DNA from: Prorocentrum cordatum
Taxonomy: Eukaryota; Sar; Dinophyceae; Prorocentrales; Prorocentraceae
Direction: 5' to 3'
Length of the DNA stretch: 64,000 nt
NCBI GenBank assembly: GCA_963575745.1
Contig: CAUYUJ010019593.1
Location: 438,373 to 502,372, forward strand
Part shown: piece by piece, positions 20,575 through 34,837 of the stretch
Numbering within the stretch: position 1 is the stretch's first letter
Layout of the letters: every line of letters starts with the position of its first letter
The notes under the pieces: model-generated
The model's database searches: none
What the model saw: only the letters and a program-made list of their open reading frames with translations
Told to the model about the DNA's origin: nothing
Position numbers and translations under genes: made by a program

Positions 20575-20712
20575 GGGGAGGAGGAGGAGGAGGAGAAAGA
20601 GGAGGAGGAGGAGGAGGAGGAGGGAGGAGGAGGAGGAGGAGGGAGGAGGAGGAGGAGGAGGAGGAGGAGGGAGGAGGGAGGAGGGAGGAGGAGGAGGAGG
20701 AGGAGGAAAGGA
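20575..20712. repeat. (GGA)n tract
   Basis: GAG/GGA units with GGGAGGAGG interruptions over about 138 bp. Confidence 0.95.
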
Positions 20713-20836
20713 CACGCCCAAAGGGTGGAGCGAAGGACGGTCTGCGGCCGGCGCCCGGCCGCCGAGAGCTGACATCAGTTTGGGCTGGAGCCGCCGCCTG
20801 CAGGGAAGGGCGCGCTGGTTGCCGGCCTGGAGCATA

Positions 20837-21012
20837 CAGTCGGGGCGTTGACCTAAGGAACCCTAAATAAGGAGCGAGGCCCCAATTTTCCATCAGTTGA
20901 ACTTCGATTTCGTATCGAGAACCCAAGGAACATCCAAGGCACGCTGCGAAACACTTAAGGAGCACGGAGCCCCTCCCCAACGGAAAGGGTTCCTTCTTCA
21001 GGGCTCCGACTG
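20837..21012. mobile_element. Tc1/mariner-like miniature element, copy 2
   Basis: A 176-bp element between TA dinucleotides (20835-20836 and 21013-21014). The left end CAGTCGGGGCGTTGACC pairs with the complement of the right end, CAGTCGGAGCCCTGAAG. The interior has CTAAGGAACCCTAAATAAGG and GGAGCACGGAGCCCC, diverged from copies 3 and 5. Confidence 0.8.
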
Positions 21013-21146
21013 TATCCCTATCCCTATGCTGGGCATCTCCTCATCACGATGCCAATCTCAGGAGTTCCCTTTACCTTTTGAGGGCGCATCCCTGAGATTG
21101 TCATCGCTTTTGGGTGTGTCAATCTTAGGGATAGGGACAAGTTCGA
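21011..21146. repeat. Nested inverted repeat abutting mariner-like copy 2
   Basis: Outer arms TCCCTATCCCTA (21015-21026) and TAGGGATAGGGA (about 21126-21137) pair perfectly. Inner arms GATGCCAATCTCAGG (21049-21063) and CCTGAGATTGTCATC (21090-21104) pair at 14 of 15 positions. It could be another small foldback element inserted next to copy 2. Confidence 0.6.
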
Positions 21147-21152
21147 GGTTGG

Positions 21153-22744
21153 CAAGCTGGGGCCAGGATGTTCCCAGGTGGGACGCACGCAGATGACGCC
21201 GTCTCAGACGGCCTCGGTACCGACGCGACCTGGCCGCCAACGCTCTGCATCGCCGATGCTCGGGCGGTGGAGGCGACCACGACCCGGCCATGCAGCGAAT
21301 CGCGCGCCGCTCTTAGCGGCCTGCATCACTACAAGCCTCGTCAAAATTAAACAGAAGACTTCCGAATTCGGTGATTGTGGCAGCGCTACTCCAATGCTGA
21401 CGGTTTCCTGTTGACTCGGACGCGGTGTTGTCCAAAAATCGACCCCACCCTCTCAGCATTGAAGAACGCGCTTTCTCACAAGTGCCCGGAAGTATGGTGC
21501 CCCAGGATTTCAACTTCAATTTCTGGATGTTTTTGACTTGTAGGGTTCGACACCACTTGTTCGTCACTTTACGTGTGGCAGCGGGGCACGTGCTGGAAAG
21601 CTGGCAACCGTCAGCGACCACGGTGCGGCCGCACGCGAAACAGAACTACTGACTGTGCGCCCCAAAACAGAACCCAGGGAACGCGAAACATCTAAAATCA
21701 CGCTGCCGACTTGGATCAGTCCCCAGGCCGCAACCGCGACATCCCTGGGAAACTCTGGGAGCATAGCGGACGGAGGTCCGCACGCGGAACCGAAGCCCCC
21801 AGGATTTTTTCCTCTCCTGGGCAACCACTCCGCACATCTGGCAGCAAACGACCTGGCCCATGGGTGGGGCCTTGTGCGAACTCGCCCTGGCAACAACTTC
21901 TGACCCAGAGCCTTTCCTGGGACGGTCAACCTCCGCGGTGGTTCGGTCCCTCTTGGGGTCCGCAGCTGCGGCGTCAACCAACACATTTCGAGCTCACCGA
22001 CGGGCTAAAACTGCCACGGCGTCCCAAACATCCGTCGGGGGAACGGAGGTGGCCGGCGACTGCCAAGATCTTTCCGCAGCATCGCACGCTCCCTCATCAT
22101 AACATTTCTTTCCTATCGCAAGGCGCTCATGCTCCGAAACGCCTGGGGTGTCCAGCGGGACGCGCGAAAAGGCCCATCCGACTGCGACCTGGGAGCCGCC
22201 GCGGGCTTCTAAGGCACATCGGATACGCAGCCAGGGGTCGCAATTCTCCCTGCCAAACCTCTAAGGCCGCCCCCGCCTCCACCCAACCCACAAGGGCCTA
22301 CGGCCCGTTGCAAAGAGCATAGGACCTACAGATCCTCCAGGAACAAGGCAACAACTCGGAGCTCAGAGCGAGGCGCCGTCGGAAGAGGCCCTCGGAGGAT
22401 CTCCGAAACACGGGCCTCAATGCACCAGCCATGATATTCTTTTTCAAGCCTCGCCCTGCTGGGAACCACCGCAAGCCCCGCCCTCCTGGGGACCGCCGCC
22501 GCTGACCCGCGTCCACGGCGGCGGGGGCCATAAGATCAACTGCCCCCAAAGCTAGCCCCGCATCCCGCCAAAGAGTGCCCGGGGCCTTCAGGAACCGAGC
22601 GCTCGCAGAGAGATCTGGGGTTATATAGGTGGCCCCAATGAGGCCCCCGTGGGGCCCCGCAAAAAAAAAGGGAGTGGGCCCAGCGGGCGGGGCCCCGCTG
22701 AACCACGACGACGGCTGAGAGGCAAAAGGCGCAAAAAGCTGGAG
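21153..22744. other. Unassigned stretch, no gene recognised
   Basis: Several frames of 70-200 codons overlap on both strands (for example + 21711-22322). None has a recognisable domain, signal or repeat. The minus-strand text from about 22300 to 22740 may be the tail of the retroelement fragment that follows. Confidence 0.4.
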
Positions 22745-23806
22745 GAACAAGTCTTTCCGCTTTCGCGTAATCGCGATGGTGCCTGTTGAGCGGGCAGCGC
22801 CAAATTCGGTGGCAAAGGGTCCCGTGTTCTCGCCGCATGTGGGGGGCCGTCTTCTCTCCGCGGCGGGACTCAGCAAAAACTGTCGATCGCTACTCCATTG
22901 CGCGACCGCCGTGGCGCAAGCATCCAAGCCGAAAGTGCAGAGCTCACATTTTTTTCGCAAAACGAATGTGCTCCAATTTGGCCCAATACATCTATCCACC
23001 GCTTTCGAATCATTCTCCATCATCATGATGCGCAACCGAATTCTAACTTTGCGACCGAGCATCAGAAACGTACCCGACAACCAAATCGGAAACACAGGAG
23101 CCGGTGGGATCATGTCCAGCCAATCGAGAGGTAGGTATCTGCCACTCCTCCAGTGAGCCATTGGTGGACCTTTCACCACCGGAATGTACTGCTAATTTGC
23201 CAGCTCGCATCCATCAAGGTAGACGTAACCGCTGAACTTTATCCCCGAGCTAACCTCCATGAGTGAACGTTCCAATCGACGAGATATGTAAGGCCAGGCC
23301 ATCGCCATTCGGTGATGAATGCTACGATCTGTCCTCGGCAGAGCTAAAATTCTCGAGCCAGAGATCTTCGTAGTTCCAATCCAGGCTGCCTCGGACCGAA
23401 CAATACAGCCAATGTTGTGCTTAAACATTGTCCTTCCATCGGGCCAACCGAAGAGTTTGCTGCTCGACGGCACCCATGAGGCGACTGGATGGCGAAAGCC
23501 CTTGACATCAGTGCCCAACAAATCTCCGCGGCAACGCCCGCTTGAACCAAGCCTTTCAGATTCCGATCGTAGTTGTGCATGTTGCCGGGGTTGACAGATG
23601 CGTCCAGATCTGCGCCTTCCTGATGTCAACGTGGCTCCTCCAGCCTTCTTGGCGGTGCGCGCCCGCCCTGCTGGCGCATCGACTCCCAAGTCCACGGCGT
23701 CTAGCGCGGAACTCAGAGGCAATCCATGTTTCTGCAATCGATCCATCACAGCTCGACCTGCACTGAGATCTGACGAAGGCAACGCTCTTTTGTCGAAACT
23801 CACCAA
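22745..23806 (-). pseudogene. Decayed retroelement fragment (post-RT region)
   Basis: Read on -, the frame 23806-23192 starts VMDRLQKHGLPLSSALDAVD, then LGVDAPAGRARTAKKAG. A second frame gives NLKGLVQAGVAAEICWALMS. The downstream frame 23179-22298 starts MVKGPPMAHWRSGRYLPLDW then LDMIPPAP. The order LGVD-AGR-R, a GLVQAG-type segment, then a GP-x-x-A...GW/DW-x-P block resembles, from memory, the region after RT in dinoflagellate retroelement proteins. No catalytic domain remains and frames are broken. An RT part upstream (above 23806) could not be recognised. Confidence 0.4.
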
Positions 23807-26218
23807 CCTGCCCTTCTTCGCTCAGCCTGTGAAACCCATCGTGACATCATGCAACTGACTCACGGTGTTCTCTTTGGTGTTCTCGGTTCGTGTCGCCGCG
23901 TCGTCAGTGAATGTCCAGGAGGCCGCGCAGCTGGCCTTGCCATGCGCCACCTGAAGCAGCGGGTGCAATCACTTTTTGGCACATAGCGCGCCGCGCGGTG
24001 AGTCTGCGATGGTGGCTGCCTCCTAATGCGCCCCGGAGATAGCCTGGGCCTGCGCAAAGCTGCATCTCCAACAGGGCCATCTCAAGTGGAAAGTGGACTT
24101 ATTGTTCAGCCACTCCAAGAAGCTCCCGCGAACGCGGGTCAAGTGATCTCTCGAAATCCAACAGAAGTGCGCCAGAAGTGAAGCCCGCGGCGCCTGATGA
24201 TTAGTTCATCAAGGACCTGTGGGCGGCCGCTCTCGAGGGCTCGTTGCCTGCCGCGGCTGCTCTAAAACGCCGATGGAGGATCGCGCTGCGGCGACGTAAA
24301 GCCGCGACGAATCCTTCACCATCCCTCGGTCAAGTCTGACAAGAGCCCAGATCCCCCCCCCCCCTGGACCTGGGGGGGGCACGTGCCGCGCCCAGTAACC
24401 GTGCTGGCCACGTGCCTGACTGCCCTGCCTGCTTGGGAGGATCATGGAGCGCTTATGGACCTTCTCGCGGTTGTCTCCGAGTGTCCTCAGGTTGCTTTGC
24501 GTCGGCGCCCACGGGCCTTGGTCTGCGACGGCATGACGTTGTAATCGAGCTGCTCTGGGGAGTTTGGCACCGTGGGTTCCTCCGTGGCCCTGGCCCGCAA
24601 CCCTCGCAAAACGTGGCGGGGGCCCTCGTGAGTGTTGCTGGGGTTCGGCCATGGCAGCTTGTTCCAACGCCGCCGTGCTGCCGCCGTCGTGGCAACTGGA
24701 TTTCCGTGATGGACTTCCCTCGACCAGCGGATCCTCGGCCACCGCCTAGGCATCTTTGCTTGAAGTGCACAAGCGCCCGCGTTCACTTTCCCATTTCTGC
24801 TTCGCGCAGCGGGTGAGACCATGTCCGCGCTGCGCCGAAAAAAAAGATCGCATGCGACGTGCAACTCCTGCCGCCGACTATCGTGAATCATCCAAAACTC
24901 CCGCCGATGCCGGCTGAATGGAAATGGCCAAAGCCTGCCAACGGCGCCGGTCTGCTGCGCCCTCGGCGCCGGCTCATCCAAGGGCGCCGCCGGAGCTGCT
25001 TCTGCCGACCAAAGCGCGCGATGGCCAAGGCGCGCCCCCTGCTGATTCGGATCGCGCCCGCGGCCCCGCGGATCTGGGAGCCCCTGGGCGACCGTGAGAA
25101 CGCTGCCCCAGCCCCCAATGCCGTCAATTATGCGCGGCGTCCCTGTTGGTCCGCTGCATCTCTGGCGCGAAGCCGGCCGCCCAGCTGCGGCGCTGCGCGG
25201 AATCTTCTTCAGCTGGGTCATGGATGGCCAGAATGGGGCGCTTGCCTCGGGTGGCCCAGCCCGCGCGCGCGCCGGAGATATACCTGCGAATCTCCAGGCT
25301 GATTTTGGCCGGCGCGTGCTTGTCAATGAGATGCTGACATCATGTGCTGAGCCCTGGGGTGCTGGCGCTGGAATGTGCGCTCCACTTGCGCGCCGGATCC
25401 CGGGCGCCCGCCGCTCCTGACGCCCCCGCGTTGGTGCTTGATTGGCTTGCAGCGGCGGAATCCTCTGGCAGCTCAGCTGGACAGACCTGTCTTTGTCTTG
25501 TTTCTTTGAGAGCCGGTCTTGCCCTCTTTCGGCGGGGGTCGGCTTGCGTCTTGGGCTCGTCGACCTTCGGGCAGTGTTCTGGAAGGGCCAATCGAAGATG
25601 GCGCCGGCGTTTCAGGGCATCTCGAACATCCGCCTGAAGGGCGCAGTGCGTCTTCTACGGAACATCATCATGCCCCCCTGCTAAACCGTTGCTCTCCACT
25701 CCAACTTCGGCCATCGCAGAATCGACGAGCGAGCGCGCCGTGGCTTTGTCGCGCGTCGCGGTGAAGTTCGCCAGCGGAAGCAGCCGCCCCTTGGCCTTGT
25801 CGCCCCGCCGGGGTCGCCCCAGGGCATTCGGTGACGCGTTCCAGTCGCCAAGCGCGGGCCAAGGAACAGCGCGCCCGTGGAGGAAGGATAGCCAGGCCGA
25901 CTGCATCTGCACATTCTGACCTCCAGTGCCCAAGGCGCCAGGTCTCGCGCGGGGGGCCTCTCGAGGGGCCCCCCGGAGGCCCGCGCGAGAGACCAATGCA
26001 AATCCAACGCGCTCCTTCGAAGCGCCTAGGGCGCTCCCAAGGACCACCGAGACCTCTCTTCCTCTTCTCCTCGACCTCCCCCTTCTCCCCACTCCCCCCC
26101 CCCTCCTCTTCCTTCTCTGTCAGTCGGGGCAATGTGATCCCATGTTTGTCTCGGCTCGTTCGAGAAAGCGTCGGCAGGGAGTGGCGCGTCCAGGGCCGCG
26201 TGCGACCTCCCCCCCCCA
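23807..26218. other. GC-rich 2.4 kb without a recognised gene
   Basis: Dense overlapping frames on both strands (the longest is - 24487-25326, 279 codons) lack recognisable domains and consistent coding texture. A run of 10 C at 24354-24363 and GGGGGGG at 24371 are the only simple features. Exons of a cellular gene could be hidden here. Confidence 0.4.
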
Positions 26219-26300
26219 TCCTCCTCCTCCTCCTCCTCCTCCTCCTCCTCCTCCTCTCCCTCCTGCTCCTCCTCTCCCTCCTGCTCCTCCTCGCCCTCTC
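26219..26300. repeat. (CTC)n tract
   Basis: CTC units with TCCCTCCTG interruptions. Confidence 0.9.
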
Positions 26301-27516
26301 TCGCCCGGGGGAATGATTTGAGTCCGCCTGTTCGGGCGTGGATAATTATTGGCGGCGCGGCGGCGCAGGGGCTCCCGCGCGACGGCGGGGCCGCGGCAGG
26401 TCAGCGTCTGGCGAAGAGGGCGCCCGAGAGACGCCCTGCGGGGCCAAGAGGCGCCGCGTCGACTTGTCCAGTGTATCTTTTGACGACTCATGCAACAACT
26501 GTTCCCGCCCCCCCCCCGCGCCCCTGGAAGGCGCCCAGGGCGGCCGTCGCACTGCGCGCTTTTACGCTGCCAGCGTCGAGGGCAACTCACTGGCGATCGC
26601 GTCTCGATGGGCTGGCGGGGGCGCGCGAAGCGTCGAGGGCCCTGGCCTCCAGTGCCCAATCCAAGCCAGCTGCAATTGCCAGGCGCTTCCGGAATGGCGC
26701 CCGTTCGCTTCCGGAAGAACCGCTGCGCCCGATGGGGCGCTACCGGTGGAACTGGCCTTCCGCGCTCTTTGAACGGGCGCCCCCCCCGCCCCCCCCCCCG
26801 TGAGGCGCCCCCGCCAAAGGCGAGGCGATCGGCCAGGATATCAGCGCGCCTGGAGGCGCCATTTGTGCGCGATGTTGCTGTGGGGCAAGCTGAAATCGCT
26901 CTCGTGCGCGTCGAACGTGCCAGGCGCCTCGGCGTCGACCGCCTCTGAATCGGTTTGAGCCGTGCCGCCTCCGACCTGCCCCGGCTGGAGAGCGACCTCC
27001 TCTGGCGCCGCCTGCAATTTCGGATGCTGATCTCGGTCGAGATGCCCCGCGTCGTCTCCGCTATTCTCGGCGTCGGTACTGTCCACTGGAGCTCGTTCTC
27101 TAAATCGTCAGAAGGACAGTTGAAATGCTCTGGGTGATCTTCAATGGCGCGACGAAGGGCTGGCGCTGCGTCGATCAACCGCGAAGAAGCGACTCGCCGT
27201 GGACCGGGGCGCCCCCGCGATGAACCGCGCGCCTCCCGCGTTAGCGCCTCCAAACACCTGCGGGGGCAAAGAGTTCGAAGCCCGCGCGACAACGGGGGAT
27301 TCCGCTCGTCGCTGAACACCTGTCGCAGATGCGCCTCGCGCCAGCGCGCCCCTCTAGCACCCGCTGCGCGCCCGCTTGGTCTTGGGCGCCTGCGCGGGCG
27401 CCCGTCCGCGTAGATGCCCGCGCGCGCCAATCTCGGACCGAGACTCTCTATCCCACCCCATGCCCCCCTTTCCCCACCTGCAATTGTGGCAACTCGCAGT
27501 GGTGGTGGTGGCGGCG
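26301..27516. other. GC-rich stretch within a long minus-strand frame
   Basis: A minus-strand frame of 538 codons (27736-26120) is open throughout but starts in the (TG)n tract (Thr-His run) and ends in the CTC tract. Its middle has text such as ALRRAIEDHPEHFNCPSDDL with no domain I know. It may include a real exon; I cannot support one. Confidence 0.35.
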
Positions 27517-29744
<2,228 letters not shown>

Positions 29745-30060
29745 ATTGGATCGCTCCTGGGGCTCTCTGGGGTCCAGCTTGGGGTCAGCTTGGGCCTTCC
29801 TGGGGCCTTCTGTGGGGCTCCTGTGGTGCCCCTGGGGCAATCGCGCACCTCCTGGTGCCATCTAGGTGTCCCTTGGGGCCTCTTGCTCCTGTTGCGTGAG
29901 GGGTGGGGCGGGGGGCAGCGGTGCTCGGGGCCGTTATTGGGGCTGTCTTGGACCGTCTTGGGGCGACCTCGGGGGCCTGCCAGGCCCATCTTCGGCCAAT
30001 TCTGGGGGCGTCATGGGGCCTCTTGTGGTCCTCCTGTCCCCTTGGACGTGCGTCGGGCCC
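29745..30060. repeat. Dispersed G-rich TCTTGGGG-type sequence
   Basis: Runs of CCTGGGGC, TCTTGGGG and similar units in one orientation. The same texture occurs at 10360, 11150-12890, 18200, 19265, 20215, 44820, 45430-46010 and, inverted, 46790-47400. No open frame is conserved among them. Confidence 0.6.
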
Positions 30061-30188
30061 TTTCAGAGGAACGATCTGACGGCGAAAGGGCGGAGAGCAA
30101 TCGCGATGTGTGGGCGCTGCGCTTGCCGCGGGCCTGGTGCTCGTGCAAATCGGTCGGGCACCACAGGGTAACCTAGAGGGGCCCAGGG

Positions 30189-30775
<587 letters not shown>

Positions 30776-30853
30776 GGGGGTAGCCAAGCTCCCTCCATCG
30801 GAAAAAGGGTGAGGGGGGGTAGCTTCCAGAGCAGGATGAATCGGGCTCCGCGG

Positions 30854-30888
30854 GCGTTCCGGAACGCTCTGCGAGCGTTCTAGAACGC
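30854..30888. repeat. Two adjacent 14-bp perfect palindromes
   Basis: GCGTTCCGGAACGC at 30854-30867 and GCGTTCTAGAACGC at 30875-30888, seven bases apart. They resemble paired binding sites (GTTC/GAAC half sites), but no factor can be named. Confidence 0.7.
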
Positions 30889-30889
30889 A

Positions 30890-31574
30890 AGTTGCAACAT
30901 CTCACAAAATCACGACCGTGTCCTGGGACGCACAAGGACATGCAAGTACTGTGTGTTGTCCTTGGAGGCCTGTTTCCAGCCCGAACATACAGTATAAACA
31001 TATTGTAATACATTTTTGTTTCGAGCGGTATGGCCAGAAAGCGCTCGCCACAGAGATGATGCTACAAGATTTTGCGGCTTGCGCGCGTCGCCCTTCCGGG
31101 GTGGCGACGCGCACGTAGAAGAGAAAACGCGCCTCCCAAAGGGGAGGGGGTCCTCCCTTAGCTACCCCCCCTGGACCTCCCCTCTCCCCGAAGCCCCCTC
31201 CCCCCTCCCCTTCTTTTTTCTGCCCCCCTGAAGCTTGCCCTTCCCCCCCCCCTCCCCCTTTCGCGCTCCGGAAGCTACCCCTCCTCACTCTTGTCCGATG
31301 GACGGGGGCTTGGCTACCCCCTCCCTGGACCCCCTCTGCAGGAAGTCCCCCCCCTTCCCCCTCCCCTTTTTTATCCTCCCCTCGGAAGCCCCCCCCCCCC
31401 TTCCCTCCCCTCCTCTCGCGGTCCGGGAGCTCCCCCGCCCCCCCTCCCTTTCCACAAGGCGGGGGCTTAGCTACCCTCCTCCCCGCTCTGAACCTTCCGT
31501 GCCCCCCCCCCCCCTCCCCCCCATTCTGGCTAAGGGGGGGGGGACCTGGAAGCCCTTCCCCCCTTGGCTAAAGG
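30890..31574. other. Spacer becoming a C-rich tract, no gene recognised
   Basis: From about 31140 to 31560 the sequence is runs of C broken by GCTACCCCC, GGAAG and GGGGGTCC units, a degenerate repeat related to the G/C-rich region at 33900-34580. Confidence 0.5.
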
Positions 31575-33175
31575 ATGGGGCGCCGAAGACCAACAGAGCA
31601 ACAGAGCGCCGAAAACCAAGAGTGCCACCGAAAATCAAAAAGGCGCTGAGAACCAGAGGCGCATCGAAAGCCGAAAGACAGCCGAAAACCGAGAGGGCGC
31701 CAAAAACCGAAGGTGCACCGAAAACCAAGGTAACGCCGCAACAAAATATGCGCCGAAAACCAAAAGGGGCGCCAGGGCGCAGAAAACCAATAGAGCGCTG
31801 GAAACCAGAGAAGCGCCGAAAACCAAAAGAGCGCCGAAAATCAAAGGGGCGCCGAAAACTAGGAGGTGCCGAAAACCAAAAGAACGCCAAACACCAAAGA
31901 GGTGCCGAAGACCAACAGAGGCTCCGAAAACCAAGGGGGCGCCGAAAAGCAAAGATGCGCCGAAAACCAAAAGAGCGCTGGAAGCCAAAGACGCGCCGAA
32001 AATCAAAAGAGCGCCGCAAACCATTAAAACGCCGAAAACCAAAAAGTGCCGAAAACCAAGGGAAGGCCGAAAACCAAAGAAGCGCTGAAAACCAACAAAG
32101 GCTCCGCAAACCAGCAGGGCGCCCACAACCAAAGATGCGCCGAAAACCAAAAGAGCGCTGAAAACCAGAGGAGCGCCGAAAACCAAAAGGGCGCCGAAAA
32201 CCAAAGATCGCCGAAACCCAATATGACGCTGAAAAACAAAGGGTCGCCGAACTTCAAAAGGATGCCCAAAACCAAAGGTGCGTCGAAAACCAATAGGGCG
32301 CTGAAAACCCAAAGGGGCGCCGAACACCAAAAGCGCACCGAAAACCAAAACGGCGCCGAAAACCAAAGGAGCGCCGAAAACTAAAGGGGCGCCGAAAAGC
32401 ACAAGGGCGCCGAAAACCAAGGGGCGCCGAAAACCAAGGGGTCGCAGAAAACCGCAAGCGGTACGAAAACCAAAGAAGTGCCGAATCCAAAAAGAGGCAC
32501 CGAAAATCCAACATGCGCCGGAAACGAAAAGTGTGCCGAAAACCAAAAGGACACCGAAAACCACAAGAAGCGCCGAAAACGAAAAGGGCGCCGGACACAA
32601 CAGGAGCTCCGAAAACCAATAGGGCGCCGAAAAGCAAAAATGGGCCGCAAACCAAAGGGGCGCTGAAAACCGCAGGGGCGTCGAAAACCAGAGGGGCGCC
32701 GAAAGTCGAAGAGGCGCCGAAAACCAAAGGGTCGCCGAAAACAAACGATGCGCCGAAAACCAAAAGCGCCGGAAAACCAAAGGGTCACCGATGACCAAAA
32801 GGGTGTCGAACACCAAAGGGCGCCAAAAACCAAAGACGCGCCGAAATGCGGAGGGCGCCGAAAACCGAAGGGGCGCCGAAAACCACAGAGGGCGCCGACA
32901 ACCAAAAGAGCGTCGACAACTACTAAAGGGGCGCCGAAAACAAAGGGGCGCCCAAAACCAAGAGGGCGCCGAAAACCAAAGGGGCGCCAAAACCGCAGGA
33001 GCGCCGAAAACCGCAGGAGGGCCGAAAACCAACAGAGCGTCGAAAATCAAAGGGGCACCGAACACCAAAGGGGCGCCAAAAGCCAAAGGGGCGCCGACCA
33101 CCAAACGAGGCGCAGAAACCCAAGAGACGCCGAAAACCACAAGCATGCCGAAAACCGAGGGGGCGCCGAAATCTA
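31575..33175. repeat. 18-bp minisatellite, about 1.6 kb
   Basis: Some 90 degenerate units of GGCGCCGAAAACCAAAGG. Because the unit is 18 bp and holds no stop, long frames stay open on both strands: - 31635-33260 (541 codons) reads as GAPLVF/FGFRRP repeats and + as RRKPKG, APKTKR or GAENQR repeats. Indels shift the phase among these. I treat it as satellite DNA. Confidence 0.95.
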
Positions 33176-33366
33176 GAGAGGAAAGTAGCTTCGAAGGCCC
33201 CCCCTTCAGCCAGGAGCCTCCAGCTGGAAATGCCAAGAGAAGGAGGGGACGGGGGGGCACCTTCGGAAGCCTCCCCCCTCCTTTGGAAAGGAGAACCCGG
33301 GCCTAGCCCTGGGCCTCGACAGGGAGGATGAGCAACTAGCTTCCAAGCCCCCTCCCCCTTAGCAAG

Positions 33367-33581
33367 GCTTATGTTGCTCCCATCCTACTTAAAGACCACA
33401 TCCCAGAAATAATTTCGAGCACCCGGAAAAGTGTTAAAAAAGTGTCGAAACAGTGTCGAAACAGTGTCGGGCGAGTGTCTCCCAGGGCACGACACGAGAA
33501 AACCCTTGAGTTTTGGTAGTATTTTGGGCGCTCGAAATTCTTTCTGGTGATCGAGGCCAAAAAATAAGTTGGAGCATCATC
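33367..33581 (+). repeat. Family-K repeat, copy 1
   Basis: About 212 bp starting ATGTTGCTCCCATCCTACTT and ending GGAGCATCATC. It has GTGTCGAAACAGTGTCGAAACA in its middle (an internal 11-bp repeat). It is repeated inverted at 34838-35055 with high similarity. No terminal inverted repeat or coding domain is clear. Confidence 0.8.
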
Positions 33582-33656
33582 AAACTAGCTTCCAAGCCCC
33601 CCCCTTAGCCAGGCCCCCTCCCGCTACATTGTCCAAACAAAAGGAGGGGGGGGCAG

Positions 33657-33898
33657 CTTTTGAGCAGGGACCGGCCGTCCCGGCATTCCTACAGGTCCTA
33701 CCACGAGCTGTTCTCAGAACCCAGAAATGTTCGAAGAACAACAACAACAAGGTTTTTAGAACATTTATACCCGACGCGTTACAACAGGACAATCCCAGCC
33801 AGAAGTGTTATATGAACATGTCGTGGACATCACAAAGTGTTATTAGAACATTCTTCGGTGGGCCTATAGGCGAGCCAGGACGCTTCGCCTCTGCTTGA
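33657..33898 (+). repeat. Family-S dispersed repeat, copy 1
   Basis: It begins GAGCAGGGACCGGCCGTCCC and ends GCCTCTGCTTGAAG. It is rich in GTTCT...AGAAC-type short palindromes (for example GTTCTCAGAAC). A diverged copy lies at 51123-51334 and a cut-off one at 54149-54285, all in the same orientation. Confidence 0.75.
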
Positions 33899-33899
33899 A

Positions 33900-34063
33900 G
33901 CGCTTCGGACCGCCCCCCCCCCCCCCCTCCCCCCTTTGGAGAAGGGGGCCCGGGCCGGCCACGGGCACTCGAAAATAAGGGGAGGAGGGGGGGGGGGCCT
34001 TCCAAGCCCCCCCCCCTCTTTTAGTTCGGGCCCTCCAGCTAAAACATGCTGTCACAAGTCGAC
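33900..34063. repeat. G/C homopolymer-rich stretch
   Basis: Runs of C and G 8-15 bases long (33909-33927, 33988-33998), part of a degenerate repeat that resumes at 34215-34560, where a (TG)n run also lies (34411-34438). Confidence 0.6.
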
Positions 34064-34209
34064 GAGCGCGCTCCACTCCTCGCAAAGTAGCCACTCGCAA
34101 ATGGCCTGGATCCCCCGCGGAGGATCTACGATACACTACATCGAGGCGAACGATTGGTTTTTCGGACGTTTGCGAGTAGGCACTTTGCGAGTAGTGGAAC
34201 GCGCTTGGT
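34064..34209. mobile_element. Family-G inverted-repeat element, copy 1
   Basis: The left end GAGCGCGCTCCACTCCTCGC, then AAAGTAGCCACTCGCAAA, pairs with the reverse complement of the right end (AAGCGCGTTCCACTACTCGC, then AAAGTGCCTACTCGCAAA), giving imperfect arms of about 35 bp. The centre holds GATCCCCCGCGGAGGATC. It has no coding capacity. Copy 2 is at 42448-42602. No target duplication is obvious. Confidence 0.75.
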
Positions 34210-34407
34210 GAACAAGGGGGGGAGAGGGGGGGGGTGTAGCTTCGCCCCCCCCCCCCCCCCCGATTCCAAGGGATGGGGGGTGGCTGCTTGAAGCCGGCCC
34301 CCCCCCCTTTTAGTAGGGAGGAGGGGGGGGCTCCTTCCAAGCCCCAGCCCCCTCCTTTAGCTGGGGCCCTCCCGCAAGAGCATGCTCTCACAGGGGGGGG
34401 GGAGGAG

Positions 34408-34441
<34 letters not shown>

Positions 34442-34590
34442 CCTCGCCCCCCCCTCCCCCCGCCGATTTTAAGGGGATGGGCTGTGGCTTGACGCCGGGC
34501 CCCCCCCCCTTTTTAGTGGGGAGTGCTCCACGGGCGCGCTCGCTCGCACACTCAGCACCCACCAGCATTGCGGGGTGACGCCGATAGCCT

Positions 34591-34750
34591 TAGGTCGGGC
34601 CCGTCCCCCTACAGGGGGTTCTTGGACGAATGAATTTTTAAACATACTCCAAAACCGTCAAAACATATGCAAAACATAGTCTCCAGACTTTTTTTTTTTT
34701 TTTTTTTTACGATGTTGGACTATTCCTCCTGTAGAGGGACGTGCCCGACT
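34591..34750. mobile_element. Family-A inverted-repeat element, copy 2
   Basis: The left end TAGGTCGGGCCCGTCCCCCT, then ACAGG, pairs with the complement of the right end (CAAGTCGGGCACGTCCCTCT, then ACAGG). The interior is A/T-rich with a T run of about 21 bases. The flanks GCCGATAGCC and GACGAGATCC match at 7 of 10 positions and could be an aged target duplication. Confidence 0.75.
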
Positions 34751-34837
34751 TGACGAGATCCCTGGACCCCATCCGCCTGCGGCAAGGTTCGAGCGGATCA
34801 CTCTCTGCGGGGTCTCCACGGAGCTCGAAGCCTGGCG

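Noticed and set aside
21015-21137. Telomere-like TCCCTA/TAGGGA units
   Set aside because: Only two imperfect units at each side, in inverted orientation; better explained as foldback arms.
31635-33260. 541-residue minus-strand protein of GAPLVF/FGFRRP repeats
   Set aside because: It arises from an 18-bp satellite open in several frames on both strands; phase shifts by indels swap the repeat wording.
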